Assembly: GCA_019638625.1 (NCBI GenBank)
Contig: JAHBTK010000001.1
Location: 611,434-675,433 of the forward strand
Source: Chitinophagaceae bacterium
Lineage (GTDB): Bacteria > Bacteroidota > Bacteroidia > Chitinophagales > Chitinophagaceae
Direction: 5' to 3'
Length of the DNA: 64,000 nucleotides
Each line of letters begins with the position of its first letter. Position 1 is the first letter of the stretch. Below are positions 17,913 to 26,759 of this stretch, piece after piece. The position numbers and the translations under genes were made by a program. The notes under the pieces were generated by a model. The model saw only the letters and a list, made by a program, of their open reading frames with translations, was not told the origin of the DNA and made no database searches.

Positions 17913-19208
17913 TTAGGAATAAATAAGTTTTGGTGGTAAATTTTCAATTTTGGCAAAAATTCCATCCATCCATGGCCTTCGTTTTACGGGTAGTGCTATT
18001 TTTAGCACCTTTTTATTGGCATGATTTGCCGTCCATGCTCCTAATGCAAAGCAATAGGTTTTGAGTGTGCTATGAGTTGCATTGTTTTTTTCATTCAATG
18101 CAAAATACCTGAATAAACTGATCAGGTTATAGGCTACCATAATCAGTCGGAAAGATGCTTCTGTAGCCCAAAAATCTTGTAAACAAAAATTTTCTAATCC
18201 AAAATCCTGCTTGAGTTCTTTGATTCTGTTTTCACAATCGGCTCTACTATTGTAGATGTTCCAGATCTGATCCAGTGGTAAATCGAGGTTGGTTACATAA
18301 CAACTAAAACGATAGCCAGGAAGGTCTTCAAAGAGTTTGCCACCACTATCGGGACGGTCATCTACCCGCTTTTTTACAATAATGTATCGACGTTCTTTAC
18401 CTTCATGATGATGGAATTTCATTTCCGACAACTCTATGCCTTTAGCTAAAGAAATCCAGTTGCGCTCTCCCAAAACGGCTGACTTAACATTGGGATACAT
18501 CCGCACAGCTATCACGTAGTTCTTTTTAACTTCTTCCAGATAGCTTAGAATGTCTTCAGTATAAAATCCACTGTCTGCACGTACCAGACCTACCGTTTTT
18601 CCTTCTAAACATTTATCAAATGTCTCTTGCATAAATGCCACACAAGATGAACTGGCGGCTGTATTACCCGGACGCAACCACGCATTGGCTACCATTCTGG
18701 TTTGGCTGATAAAGGCCATCAATGGGTGATGAGAGTTGCGACCTCTTTTATTAGGGTTATATCCTTTGGTACTTCCTTGTTGCTCTCCATAGCGGGTGAT
18801 GACTGTACTATCAAAATCAACCGTTATATTTTCGATGCCAATTTGTTGCATAAACCAATCCTGAAGCTCAGGAAATACGGCTGTATTAATATTTTGATTG
18901 AACTTACCAAAAAAGCGACTATAGGTACTTTGAGATGGCATATGTTCTAGAGAAAAAATATCCTGCAACACCTTATCGTTGCGCAACCAGTCGCAATGAA
19001 TGTAACGAGAGGCTCCTGTCCAGATACCTAGCCAAAAGGAAAGAATCAGCTCTTCCGGAGCATACCCTCTGTTTGAACCAGGAGACGGAAAGTCAACAGA
19101 AGCCAGCTTATCCATAATCCCTAATTTGTCAAGCATTCGTTTTAATAAACTCATGCCGCCAAATGCTGTTACTGGCTTGTCTGAATACTCGATAGGTAAG
19201 TTAACCAT
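17913..19208 (-). CDS. IS1380-like (IS4 superfamily) DDE transposase
   Basis: The 431-residue protein has the family order of motifs. The first Asp is in ITVDFDSTVITRYGEQQGS followed by KGYNPNKRGRNSHHPLMAF, the second Asp in VGLVRADSGFYTEDIL, and the last Glu in IYNSRADCENRIKELKQDFG. The latter fits exactly the IS4-superfamily Y-2-R-3-E-6-K signature. N-terminal helices (MSLLKRMLDKLGIMDKL) look like the DNA-binding part. No frameshift or internal stop is present, so the enzyme is likely functional. Start codon at 19206-19208; about 70 bp separate it from the right end, room for a promoter. Confidence 0.9.
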   Translation of the reverse strand: MVNLPIEYSDKPVTAFGGMSLLKRMLDKLGIMDKLASVDFPSPGSNRGYAPEELILSFWLGIWTGASRYIHCDWLRNDKVLQDIFSLEHMPSQSTYSRFFGKFNQNINTAVFPELQDWFMQQIGIENITVDFDSTVITRYGEQQGSTKGYNPNKRGRNSHHPLMAFISQTRMVANAWLRPGNTAASSSCVAFMQETFDKCLEGKTVGLVRADSGFYTEDILSYLEEVKKNYVIAVRMYPNVKSAVLGERNWISLAKGIELSEMKFHHHEGKERRYIIVKKRVDDRPDSGGKLFEDLPGYRFSCYVTNLDLPLDQIWNIYNSRADCENRIKELKQDFGLENFCLQDFWATEASFRLIMVAYNLISLFRYFALNEKNNATHSTLKTYCFALGAWTANHANKKVLKIALPVKRRPWMDGIFAKIENLPPKLIYS

Positions 19209-19277
19209 TATGGTAAGTTCATGCTTTAAGATAAACTCTTCTAAGTTAAACCTTTACCACAAATATTAAATCCCTAA
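17913..19277 (-). mobile_element. Insertion sequence, probably IS1380 family, 1,365 bp
   Basis: The element is bounded by imperfect inverted ends beginning TTAGG: left end TTAGGAATAAATAAG, right end read inward TTAGGGATTTAATAT, both continuing to a shared GGTAAA. TGCA is duplicated on both sides (17909-17912 and 19278-19281). Because the shared target ATGCAT is itself a palindrome, the exact ends could shift by a base. It contains one transposase gene on the minus strand, whose stop codon uses the terminal TTA. It interrupts the methylase-helicase gene and appears recent, as both frames are otherwise open. Confidence 0.85.
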
Positions 19278-22200
19278 TGCATAATGCAGGTTCAATATCG
19301 TGTTGCAGCGTTTTCAGCTTTACTTCAAGATTTTCTTTCCGCTTGATTACCCCGGCGAGCATTCCCCTTGTCACTTCCTTGCCCTGCGATTTCAGGGCAT
19401 CGAGATTGCGCTCTACGCTGTCCAGTTCTATTTCGAGGATTTCCTTTTGTATTTCGGGCGATTGCGGTATCATTCCGAACTGGTCGTGCGTAAGTATCAC
19501 GCAATCCCAATCATTATTTTTAATATCCCCGAAAATCCGCAGGCGTTTTTTCGGCGTAAAATCATCAATACCCGGATAAAGGATTTTGGCGTGTGGATAG
19601 GCTTTACGGTAGTCTTCGGCAATGGCAGGTATATTTGCTTTCAGCCCGATAATCATCGGCTTATGGGCTAATCCCAAACGCTTCATTTCCTGCGCTGCGG
19701 TACACATTATCAGCGTTTTTCCTGCGCCTACTTCGTGGTCGCAGATAGCACCGTTGTTCAGCTTTATCATCCAAACGGTGTCCTTTTGACTTGAATACAG
19801 GTCTTCAATGCCTGCTCCCTTGCGGTATAATCCCGGAAATTCCTGATGGCTTCCGTCATAGTTTGGGCGAACGAAACAATTAAAGGTATCGTTGTACTGG
19901 TCGGTCAGTCTGTTTTTAAACTCATCGTTCTGTGCGTGTAGCCAGTCGGTAAAGGCGGTACGGATTTCGTCAATCTTGGTGTTCGCCATTTGTATGGCTT
20001 CCATATCCCGTACTTTAACCTCTTGGTCGCCAACCATTACTTTTTTGGTAATATCAGGCGTGGTATTGACAAGGGCGTGTTTAAGCAGGGCAATACCGTC
20101 AAACGTGCGGCTTTCCGCTTTGACCGCATATTTTTCCCAAATGTGCATATTGCCCTGATGACACTTTACGGAAAAGTCGTCGGAGCTTTCGGAGTAATGA
20201 ACCAGTACATCCGCATCGAACAAATGCGAAGCGAAACGGGCATAAATTCCGGTAGGTATCCACCGTTCGCCGAGGTTAAAATCCAGTTCCTCAAATTCGA
20301 TACGTTTTGGTCGGGCTTCCTCTAAAGGGGTAAGGCTTTCTTTGGCTTCGGTATCATCGGGATAGTTTTCGAGATAGGCTCTTACTTCATCTGCTTTCTC
20401 CACCACGTTGCCTGCAATCCAACGTTCGGCTATTTCATATTCCTGTTGTAGCGGATTGTAGAACAACCGCCCGTGCAGGGCTTCTTTCAGGGTATCGGCA
20501 GGCAGGCTGCTGATTTCGGACATAAAGTCCAAATCCACATTTCCGTATTTGTTCAGGGAGGCAGCTAAAGCCTCTTCGGGATTGTCGGTTGCTAACGTGG
20601 TAGTAGAGAAACTGACCGGACGGCTGAAAATATCCGCTTTATGGATTATGCCGCCAATGACACGCTCCAGATAGGGGATTTCTTTACCTGCACTGTCTGT
20701 TTTTATCAGCTTGGCATTGTCGGCAGTATTGAGATTGCCGTATTTTTTGGTAAAGGCATCGTACAGCAGGTTCAGGGTTTCCCGTTCTTCCCTGTGTTCG
20801 GTCTGTTTTTCAGCTTCTTTTTGGTACAGGTTGATATAACTGTCCCTTACGGCTATGTAGGCTTCGGCTCTTGCTTTCTGTGCCGACGGCAATTGCAATG
20901 GATGAAAGATAGCTTTTTTGTCTTCCTTATCCACCTCTTGCAAATAGCCGACCCAACCGTTATCCACCACAAGGCAATCATTCCGGTGGAATAATTGCAG
21001 TTCGCCGCTATACGGAGCAGGTTCAGGAACGGTGTTAATATCGGTAACGGGAATGGCAGTCTTATCAGACTGGCCATTGCCGTTTATTTGTGAAAACAGG
21101 TCGCCGATGGCTTCCTGTTTTTTGCTGTTTACTTGGCTTTTTCCATTGGTAGCACCATTGGATTTTAGCGGTGTATAAGGTTGCTGCCTGGCACTGCTGA
21201 ACAGGTCGGGTTGACGACCTATTGTGCCTCTTCTTTTATTACTACTTTGCCTTTTGTTTTGGGTAGTTCTTTTAGGTGGAGCAAGCACCATTACAGGCTC
21301 ACCCGCACTTTCAAACAGGTCAAAAATGCTTAGTTGTTTTAGTTCCTGTGGGCTTTCCTGATGGACTACCGGAGTGGTTATAAGCTGCGGTTTTTGCTGA
21401 ACGATTGCAGGGTCTATGACCGGAGGTGTAACCTTTGGTTCAATCGGAATTTGTATCATAGGCTCATCATTGCGTTCGCCTTTGTATAAATTCAAATTCA
21501 GATGGTTCCCAAAATCTTCGGAAAGCATTTGTTTCAAATCTTTGGCAATACCCTCAACACCGTCTTTATGCGTATAGATTAAGGCAGGTTGACCGTATGG
21601 GTCGGTATCTAATTTTTGGTCGGTATGGATAATTCTTGTACCGTCCTGAAAGAGCGCATTGCCCGGCGTATTGTATTCGGTTGGCTTGCTTTGGCAAAAC
21701 AGATCTTCCCTGTCGGTCAGATTTTGTTTTGCCGTATTTTTTTGCAGGATAATCAGGTCGCTGCCCACTTCCGTACCTGCATATTCGGTAAACAGATTGT
21801 TGGGCAGTCTTACAACCGAAACCAAATTATTATCCTGCATCAACGCCCTGCGTATGGGTTCGTTCTTAGGGCTATTCAGAATGCCCTGCGAAGTGATGTA
21901 AGCCAACAAACCACCCTCACGGAGCATATCAGCACCTTTCAGAAAAAAGTAATTGTGTATGCTTCGGGCAGCCTGTTCCTTTGCGCTGTTTCTGCTGCGT
22001 GAATAAGAAAGGTCAAATACAGAAGTATCGCCGAACGGTATATTACTGGCGATTATATCATAGTTGTTTTGTTCCCTTTCGGGAATTTCCTCAAAACCGT
22101 TGATACGGATATTGCTTTCAGGATAAAGCTGCTTTAAAATCTTACCTGTGAGCAAGTCTTTTTCATAGGCGGTAACACTGGCTTTCTGATTTTCCGAAAA

Positions 22201-22635
22201 GGATTGGATGAATGAGCCGATACCTGCGGAGGGTTCGAGGAATTTATCAATATGCAGACCCTTATCCCGCAAGGCGGATGAAATGGCATCTATAACCTTT
22301 GGCGGGGTATAAAAAGCCGTCAGTACGGAACTTTTCATACTGTCCACATACCTGCGGTACTGCTTATCGTCTTCGGAATTTTCTTTGAGTAATTGGTGGA
22401 GTTCCTGCGTGAATGGAAAAAGGTCGTGTTCTGTTTTTCTCCAATGATTGATGTCTATTTCGTTTTCTACGGGGTTCAGAACGAATTTAAGACCGCCAAA
22501 TCCGCTGTATCGCATCATTAGCAGTCTTTCGCCTACGGTGGCTTGGCGTTTCTCCTTTTCCAGTTTAAAAGCAATTCGCAGGGCATCAATATTCAGTTGG
22601 AGATGTTGCTTTTTACTGAAGCCCATTTTCCTCAA
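19278..22635 (-). pseudogene. N-terminal part of a DarB-like N6-adenine methylase-helicase gene, split by an insertion sequence
   Basis: The first ~330 residues hold an N6-adenine methyltransferase: DKFLEPSAGIGSFIQSF (AdoMet motif I) and YDIIASNIPFGD, a variant of the NPPY motif with Asn-Ile-Pro-Phe. A Gln/Pro/Lys-rich linker with little structure covers about 400-520. A helicase N-terminal region follows with the Walker A-like loop CDHEVGAGKTLIMCTA. The frame is cut by the insertion just after LQHDIEPALCI. Such giant methylase-helicase proteins are common in Bacteroidota conjugative elements and resemble phage P1 DarB, which protects incoming DNA from restriction; that role here is inferred. 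ATG at 22635 overlaps the DUF1896 gene by 23 bp. Confidence 0.85.
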
Positions 22636-23050
22636 TCCATATTGAGATGGTTCCGGTCAGTTCGGTGTAGAGTACATCAAACTCATTTCCGTTGGCGAAA
22701 TCATCGGTTAATTCATATCCTGCGAAAACAGGCTCACAAACGGGGAACATTTTCAGGGCGAACGGTCGCAGTTCCTCGTCTGCCATTATGGTATCAAATT
22801 CATTGCATACCACTTTGAAAACCGTGTCGAACTTGGAGAAGTGCAAGCCCTCAAAAAGTATGTAGTTGGCTATTTCGTCGCATTGCTCAACGGCGTTTCC
22901 CGAACGGAAAGCACCCTCATAAGCATTGGCAGCCCACGAAGACCGTTGGTCAATAAATTTTTGGTCGTGTGCCTTTTCGGGAAAGCTGCTGTTTAATAAT
23001 TCTTGCAGTCGTAATCTGAAATACGACAGGTCTTTTTGCTGTACATCCAT
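22613..23050 (-). CDS. DUF1896 family protein
   Basis: A 145-residue soluble protein with the DUF1896 pattern: LSYFRLRLQELLNSSFPEKA near the start, AANAYEGAFRSGNAVEQCDE in the middle, and EFDVLYTELTGTISIWIEEN at the end. Function unknown; the family is almost confined to Bacteroidota mobile elements, directly upstream of the giant methylase-helicase gene as here. The overlap of 23 bp with that gene implies translational coupling. It is rich in acidic residues, a feature also seen in DNA-mimicking antirestriction proteins, but this is only suggestive. Confidence 0.85.
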   Translation of the reverse strand: MDVQQKDLSYFRLRLQELLNSSFPEKAHDQKFIDQRSSWAANAYEGAFRSGNAVEQCDEIANYILFEGLHFSKFDTVFKVVCNEFDTIMADEELRPFALKMFPVCEPVFAGYELTDDFANGNEFDVLYTELTGTISIWIEENGLQ

Positions 23051-23197
23051 ACTTATTTTGATTAGAATTTTACTTAAATCCTAAAATTATAAGCAGGAGC
23101 AATTGCCTTTGATAATGTTGCAGCGTTTGGCTTTGAAAGGCAGGATTTGGCGATTTACAATAGAAAATTGAACTGATTATTTATACAGAATTGGTGC

Positions 23198-23260
23198 TTG
23201 GCTATATGTTTTTTCACAAACTACTTTTGTGGTTTAAATATTTATCGTAATATTGCGATA
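23198..23260 (+). promoter_or_regulatory. ars promoter and ArsR operator
   Basis: A Bacteroidota-type promoter is visible: -7 element TACTTTTG at 23222-23229 (consensus TANNTTTG) and a TTGG at 23198-23201 in the -33 position with a 20-bp spacer. Just downstream, 23243-23260 forms an imperfect 18-bp palindrome (TATCGTAATATTGCGATA, 16 of 18 positions symmetrical) typical of ArsR-family operators. It lies between the promoter and the arsR start, where bound repressor would block transcription. A weaker related sequence (ATCGCAATAAAGCAATAT) occurs after arsR near 23628-23645. Confidence 0.65.
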
Positions 23261-23276
23261 TACTATTACAAATAAG

Positions 23277-23606
23277 ATGGGCGTAACAAAAACAGAAATA
23301 TTTACAGAACAGCAAAACAGCTTGGCAACCACTTTAAAGGCACTGGCTCATCCTGCCCGTATAGCTATCCTGCAATACATCATCAAGCAGAATGCTTGCA
23401 TTTGTAATGACTTAGTGGAAGAATTAGGATTGGCGCAGGCTACGATTTCACAACATTTAAAAGAGCTTAAAAACATTGGTATCATCAAAGGCAATATAGA
23501 AGGGACAAGTGTGTGCTACTGTATTGATGAAAATGTTTGGCAGCAGATTAAAAAGGAACTCAATGCTTTCTTTATAGATAATGTAGAGGTTGATAAATGC
23601 TGTTAA
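23277..23606 (+). CDS. arsR: ArsR-family arsenic-responsive repressor
   Basis: A 109-residue winged-helix repressor. ALAHPARIAILQYIIKQNAC is the first part of the ArsR fold, with Cys residues in NACICNDLV that match the ELCVCDL metal-binding site of ArsR, and LAQATISQHLKELKNIGIIK is the recognition helix. The C-terminus ends in KCC, a further candidate As(III) ligand. An in-frame TTG at 23253 would lie inside the operator; the ATG at 23277 is preferred. Arsenite binding would release it from the operator upstream and derepress this four-gene operon. Confidence 0.9.
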   Translation: MGVTKTEIFTEQQNSLATTLKALAHPARIAILQYIIKQNACICNDLVEELGLAQATISQHLKELKNIGIIKGNIEGTSVCYCIDENVWQQIKKELNAFFIDNVEVDKCC

Positions 23607-23665
23607 GCATTTTTTTTAAGCACATTAATCGCAATAAAGCAATATAACAATTAAATAAAAAAATA

Positions 23666-24130
23666 ATGAAACTATCAAACATCAAAGAAATCTTACCAGC
23701 ATTGGATAATGTTGAATTTCAATTAGAGAACGGAACATTTGTACCCGAACACTTTCACGTTACCGAGATAGGTGTTATTACAAAACACTTCATTGATTGT
23801 GGCGGAACAATTAGAAACGAAAAAGTTGTCAATTTCCAATTATGGAATGCCAACGATTTTGAACACCGATTAAAGCCAACAAAGCTATTAAACATCATTA
23901 AGCTATCCGAAGAAAAGTTGGGTATTGAAGATGCCGAAATAGAAGTAGAATACCAAAGCGAAACGGTTGGTAAATACGATTTGAATTTTAACGGAAACCA
24001 TTTTGTACTGAAAAACAAGCAAACCGCTTGCCTGGCAAGTGATGCTTGCGGTATTCCTGCCGAAAAGCAAAAGGTAAAATTATCAGAGCTGAATAATGCT
24101 TGCTGTACACCAAATTCGGGATGTTGCTAA
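23666..24130 (+). CDS. DUF6428 family protein of the ars operon
   Basis: A 154-residue protein of the kind found in Bacteroidota arsenic operons between arsR and arsC. Residues 1-115 are a mixed alpha/beta domain (HVTEIGVITKHFIDCGGTIR; KLLNIIKLSEEKLGIEDAEI). The C-terminal 40 residues are Cys-rich: TACLASDACGIP and a terminal NACCTPNSGCC. These cysteines suggest arsenite or other thiophilic metal binding, such as a chaperone or sequestration role; no experimental function is known to me. It starts 59 bp after arsR and is followed 19 bp later by arsC. Confidence 0.75.
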   Translation: MKLSNIKEILPALDNVEFQLENGTFVPEHFHVTEIGVITKHFIDCGGTIRNEKVVNFQLWNANDFEHRLKPTKLLNIIKLSEEKLGIEDAEIEVEYQSETVGKYDLNFNGNHFVLKNKQTACLASDACGIPAEKQKVKLSELNNACCTPNSGCC

Positions 24131-24149
24131 ACACTAAAAACAAAATGCG

Positions 24150-24764
24150 ATGTATCAAAAACTAATCGAAATCATTAACAACAAAATTGATGTACAAAGC
24201 ATCAGCGAAGAACGTAAAGCCGTATTACAACCGCTGATTGATTTTATACAGCAAAAAGTAAACGACAGGCAGGATATAAATATCAATTTCATCTGTACCC
24301 ACAATTCCCGAAGAAGCCATTTATCACAGGTTTGGGCACAGGTAGCGTCAGCACATTTTAATATACCAAATGTACATTGTTATTCGGGCGGTACGGAAGA
24401 AACGTCACTATTTCCGAAAGTTGCAGAAACATTGACTAATCAGGGGTTTAACATTTTCAAAATCGCAGATACTAATAACCCTGTATATGCCATAAAATAC
24501 AGCGATAATGCTTTGCCTGTTATCGGCTTTTCAAAAAAGTACGATAGTCCTTTCAACCCAGTATCAGCATTTACAGCCATTATGACCTGTTCACAGGCAG
24601 ACGGTGGATGTCCATTTATTGCAGGTGCAGAAAAAAGGATACCTATCACATTTGAAGACCCTAAAATTTCAGACAATACACCGGAGCAATCACAGGTATA
24701 TGCAGAAAGAAGTTTACAGATAGCAACGGAAATGTTTTATGTTTTTTCAAAAGTCAGTCAATAA
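24150..24764 (+). CDS. arsC: Arsenate reductase of the low-molecular-weight phosphatase fold
   Basis: The phosphatase P-loop Cys-x5-Arg is present in FICTHNSRRSHLSQVWAQ near residue 48, the arrangement used by ArsC enzymes of the LMW tyrosine-phosphatase fold. SGGTEETSLFPKV and MTCSQADGGCPFIAG add cysteines that could act as redox partners (CSQADGGC). At 204 residues it is longer than classical ArsC (about 130-140) and belongs to the Bacteroidota branch often annotated as protein-tyrosine-phosphatase. It would reduce arsenate to arsenite for export by the next gene, whose ATG follows 3 bp after its stop. Confidence 0.8.
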   Translation: MYQKLIEIINNKIDVQSISEERKAVLQPLIDFIQQKVNDRQDININFICTHNSRRSHLSQVWAQVASAHFNIPNVHCYSGGTEETSLFPKVAETLTNQGFNIFKIADTNNPVYAIKYSDNALPVIGFSKKYDSPFNPVSAFTAIMTCSQADGGCPFIAGAEKRIPITFEDPKISDNTPEQSQVYAERSLQIATEMFYVFSKVSQ

Positions 24765-24767
24765 CCA

Positions 24768-25796
24768 ATGCAACCAAAACTAAAATTTCTTGACCGTTAC
24801 CTTACCTTATGGATATTCCTTGCAATGGCAGCAGGTATAGGTTTAGGGTATTTCTTTCCGGGAATATCAAAAATTACAAATGCTTTATCCGTAGGCACTA
24901 CAAACGTTCCTTTGGCAATAGGTCTGATACTGATGATGTACCCGCCATTGGCAAAAGTGGATTATTCATTATTGCCCCAAGCATTTAAGGATAAAAAAGT
25001 AATCGGCATATCCTTATTGCTCAATTGGGTTATCGGTACAATATTGATGTTCGGATTAGCCGTTTTGTTTTTACGTAATGAACCCGATTATATGACAGGC
25101 TTGATATTGATAGGTTTGGCAAGATGTATCGCAATGGTAATCGTATGGAGCGATTTAGCTAAAGCAAACAGAGAATACACAGCTATGTTAGTTGCATTAA
25201 ACAGCATCTTTCAGATAATTTCTTATAGCTTCTTAGTTTGGTTATTCATTAATGTATTACCAAGCAAATTAGGAGTAGCCAATTTCAATGTAAGCGTATC
25301 AATGAAAGACGTAACCGAAAGCGTATTAATATACTTAGGCATTCCTTTCTTAGCAGGTTTTATAAGCCGTTACGCATTGGTAAAGTCAAAAGGAATAGAA
25401 TGGTATAACAGGAAATTTGTACCTCGAATATCGCCCATTACATTATATGCTTTACTGTTTACAATCGTATTAATGTTCAGTCTGAAAGGCGATAAAATAT
25501 TAGAACTGCCAATGGATGTAGTAAAAGTAGCCATACCGTTAATCATCTATTTTGTACTAATGTTTTTTGTCAGCTTCTTTATCAATAAATCTTTAAACGT
25601 TCCTTACGACAAAAACGCATCCATCGCATTTACAGCCACAGGAAACAATTTTGAATTGGCAATAGCCGTAGCAATAGCGGTTTTCGGTATTCATTCTCCA
25701 CAGGCATTTGTGGGCGTTATAGGACCGTTGGTAGAAGTACCTGTACTGATACTGTTGGTAAAAGCAAGTTTATGGCTAAAGAAGAAATATTACTAA
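24768..25796 (+). CDS. arsB: ACR3-family arsenite efflux transporter
   Basis: A polytopic membrane protein of 342 residues with about ten hydrophobic segments. The ACR3 family signatures are visible: [11 protein letters not shown] near the start, [40 protein letters not shown] (with the Cys essential for As(III) transport in this family), and [20 protein letters not shown] near the C-terminus. It exports arsenite across the inner membrane. It is the last gene of the arsenic operon; a strong bidirectional terminator stands 47 bp downstream. The symbol arsB is also used for an unrelated family; acr3 would be equally apt. Confidence 0.92.
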   Translation: MQPKLKFLDRYLTLWIFLAMAAGIGLGYFFPGISKITNALSVGTTNVPLAIGLILMMYPPLAKVDYSLLPQAFKDKKVIGISLLLNWVIGTILMFGLAVLFLRNEPDYMTGLILIGLARCIAMVIVWSDLAKANREYTAMLVALNSIFQIISYSFLVWLFINVLPSKLGVANFNVSVSMKDVTESVLIYLGIPFLAGFISRYALVKSKGIEWYNRKFVPRISPITLYALLFTIVLMFSLKGDKILELPMDVVKVAIPLIIYFVLMFFVSFFINKSLNVPYDKNASIAFTATGNNFELAIAVAIAVFGIHSPQAFVGVIGPLVEVPVLILLVKASLWLKKKYY

Positions 25797-25842
25797 AGGT
25801 TATTTAAGAACGTATTAGAGCATTTTGAAACATAAAAAAACT

Positions 25843-25878
25843 AAAAATGAACCTCCGATAATTCGGAGGTTCATTTTT
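25843..25878. terminator. Bidirectional terminator between acr3 and the ORF6N gene
   Basis: A perfect 16-bp stem (AAAAATGAACCTCCGA pairing with TCGGAGGTTCATTTTT) with a 4-nt loop TAAT. The A-tract on one side and T-tract on the other make it a Rho-independent terminator in both directions. It serves the convergent ars operon (+) and the ORF6N gene (-), whose stop codon it touches. Confidence 0.9.
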
Positions 25879-26759
25879 TACGGCTTGTTCAATATTTGAA
25901 GCATCCTGCCGACTTCAATATCCATTCTTGAAAAAGCAAACCATTTTTTGCCCAGGTCTTTGAGCGATGCCCCTATATGGTAGAGTTCTGTATGGTCAAT
26001 AATCAAAAAACGGTCGTGGGCGTCGGAAAACACTTCAATTTCTATCGGAGGATATTGGCTATTGTAGCGTTGTAAGTCTAACCGTAACTGATTGCTGATA
26101 CTTTTGGTAAGGATTGTAGCGGTTACATTAGTCTTACGCTTACCCAACAAGGTAAGCACCGTATCATCCACATAATTATCAAGCAGGATAACAGAGCTTT
26201 TGGCACTACGAATAATATCGGAAACAAAGGCGTAGGCATCAAAAATCTGCCCGTTGTAGAAAATGCCTTTTTCGCTGTGCAGCTTGTCGCTTTCCAAAGC
26301 CTTAAAAATCTCTTCAAATTTTTGGTCGGCTTCCAGTTGCTTTAACTCGATATTGTCCAAACGATGAAACAAAGAAGCGTTGCTGATGAGCATACGCCGC
26401 ATTTCTACAAAGGCTTCCATTATTTCCACACTCATTTTAACGGCTATATCAGAACGAAGTATGGCAGATGCCATTGCAACGCCTTGTTCCGTAAAAGCAT
26501 AGGGCAAATAACGTCTGCCGCCGTAATTTAAACTTGAGGTTCCAATTTGGAACCTCAAGTTTTCAACTTCCTCTTCGGTCAGTTGAAAGCAGAATGATAC
26601 AGGAAAACGCTTAATATTTCTTTTAACAGCTTTGTTCAGGTTCTTTGTTTCTACCTGATATAAGGCAGCGAGGTCGCTATCCAACATTACCTGTTTGCCC
26701 CGGATAGTATAAATCAGGTTCCTGATTTCTTTGGGTACGATTGACGGTTTATTTTCCAT
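25878..26759 (-). CDS. ORF6N-domain protein with a C-terminal PLD-like domain
   Basis: The N-terminal ~90 residues are an ORF6N DNA-binding domain (IRNLIYTIRGKQVMLDSDLA, KNLNKAVKRNIKRFP, AFTEQGVAMASAILRS), known from phage antirepressor-like proteins. After a helical linker the C-terminal 110 residues look like a phospholipase-D/HKD-like domain: SSVILLDNYVDDTVLTLL and HDRFLIIDHTELYHIGASLK, with Arg in place of the usual Lys of HxK. ATG at 26759 is preferred; an upstream ATG at 26792 lies inside topB. The start overlaps the topB end by 11 bp. Role unknown; a DNA-binding protein with a possibly inactive nuclease-like domain. Confidence 0.75.
   Translation of the reverse strand: MENKPSIVPKEIRNLIYTIRGKQVMLDSDLAALYQVETKNLNKAVKRNIKRFPVSFCFQLTEEEVENLRFQIGTSSLNYGGRRYLPYAFTEQGVAMASAILRSDIAVKMSVEIMEAFVEMRRMLISNASLFHRLDNIELKQLEADQKFEEIFKALESDKLHSEKGIFYNGQIFDAYAFVSDIIRSAKSSVILLDNYVDDTVLTLLGKRKTNVTATILTKSISNQLRLDLQRYNSQYPPIEIEVFSDAHDRFLIIDHTELYHIGASLKDLGKKWFAFSRMDIEVGRMLQILNKP

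Noticed and set aside
17913..19208. IS element considered as an intentional part of the element (cargo gene)
   Set aside because: It has terminal inverted repeats and a 4-bp target duplication and splits an otherwise intact frame, so it is a later insertion.
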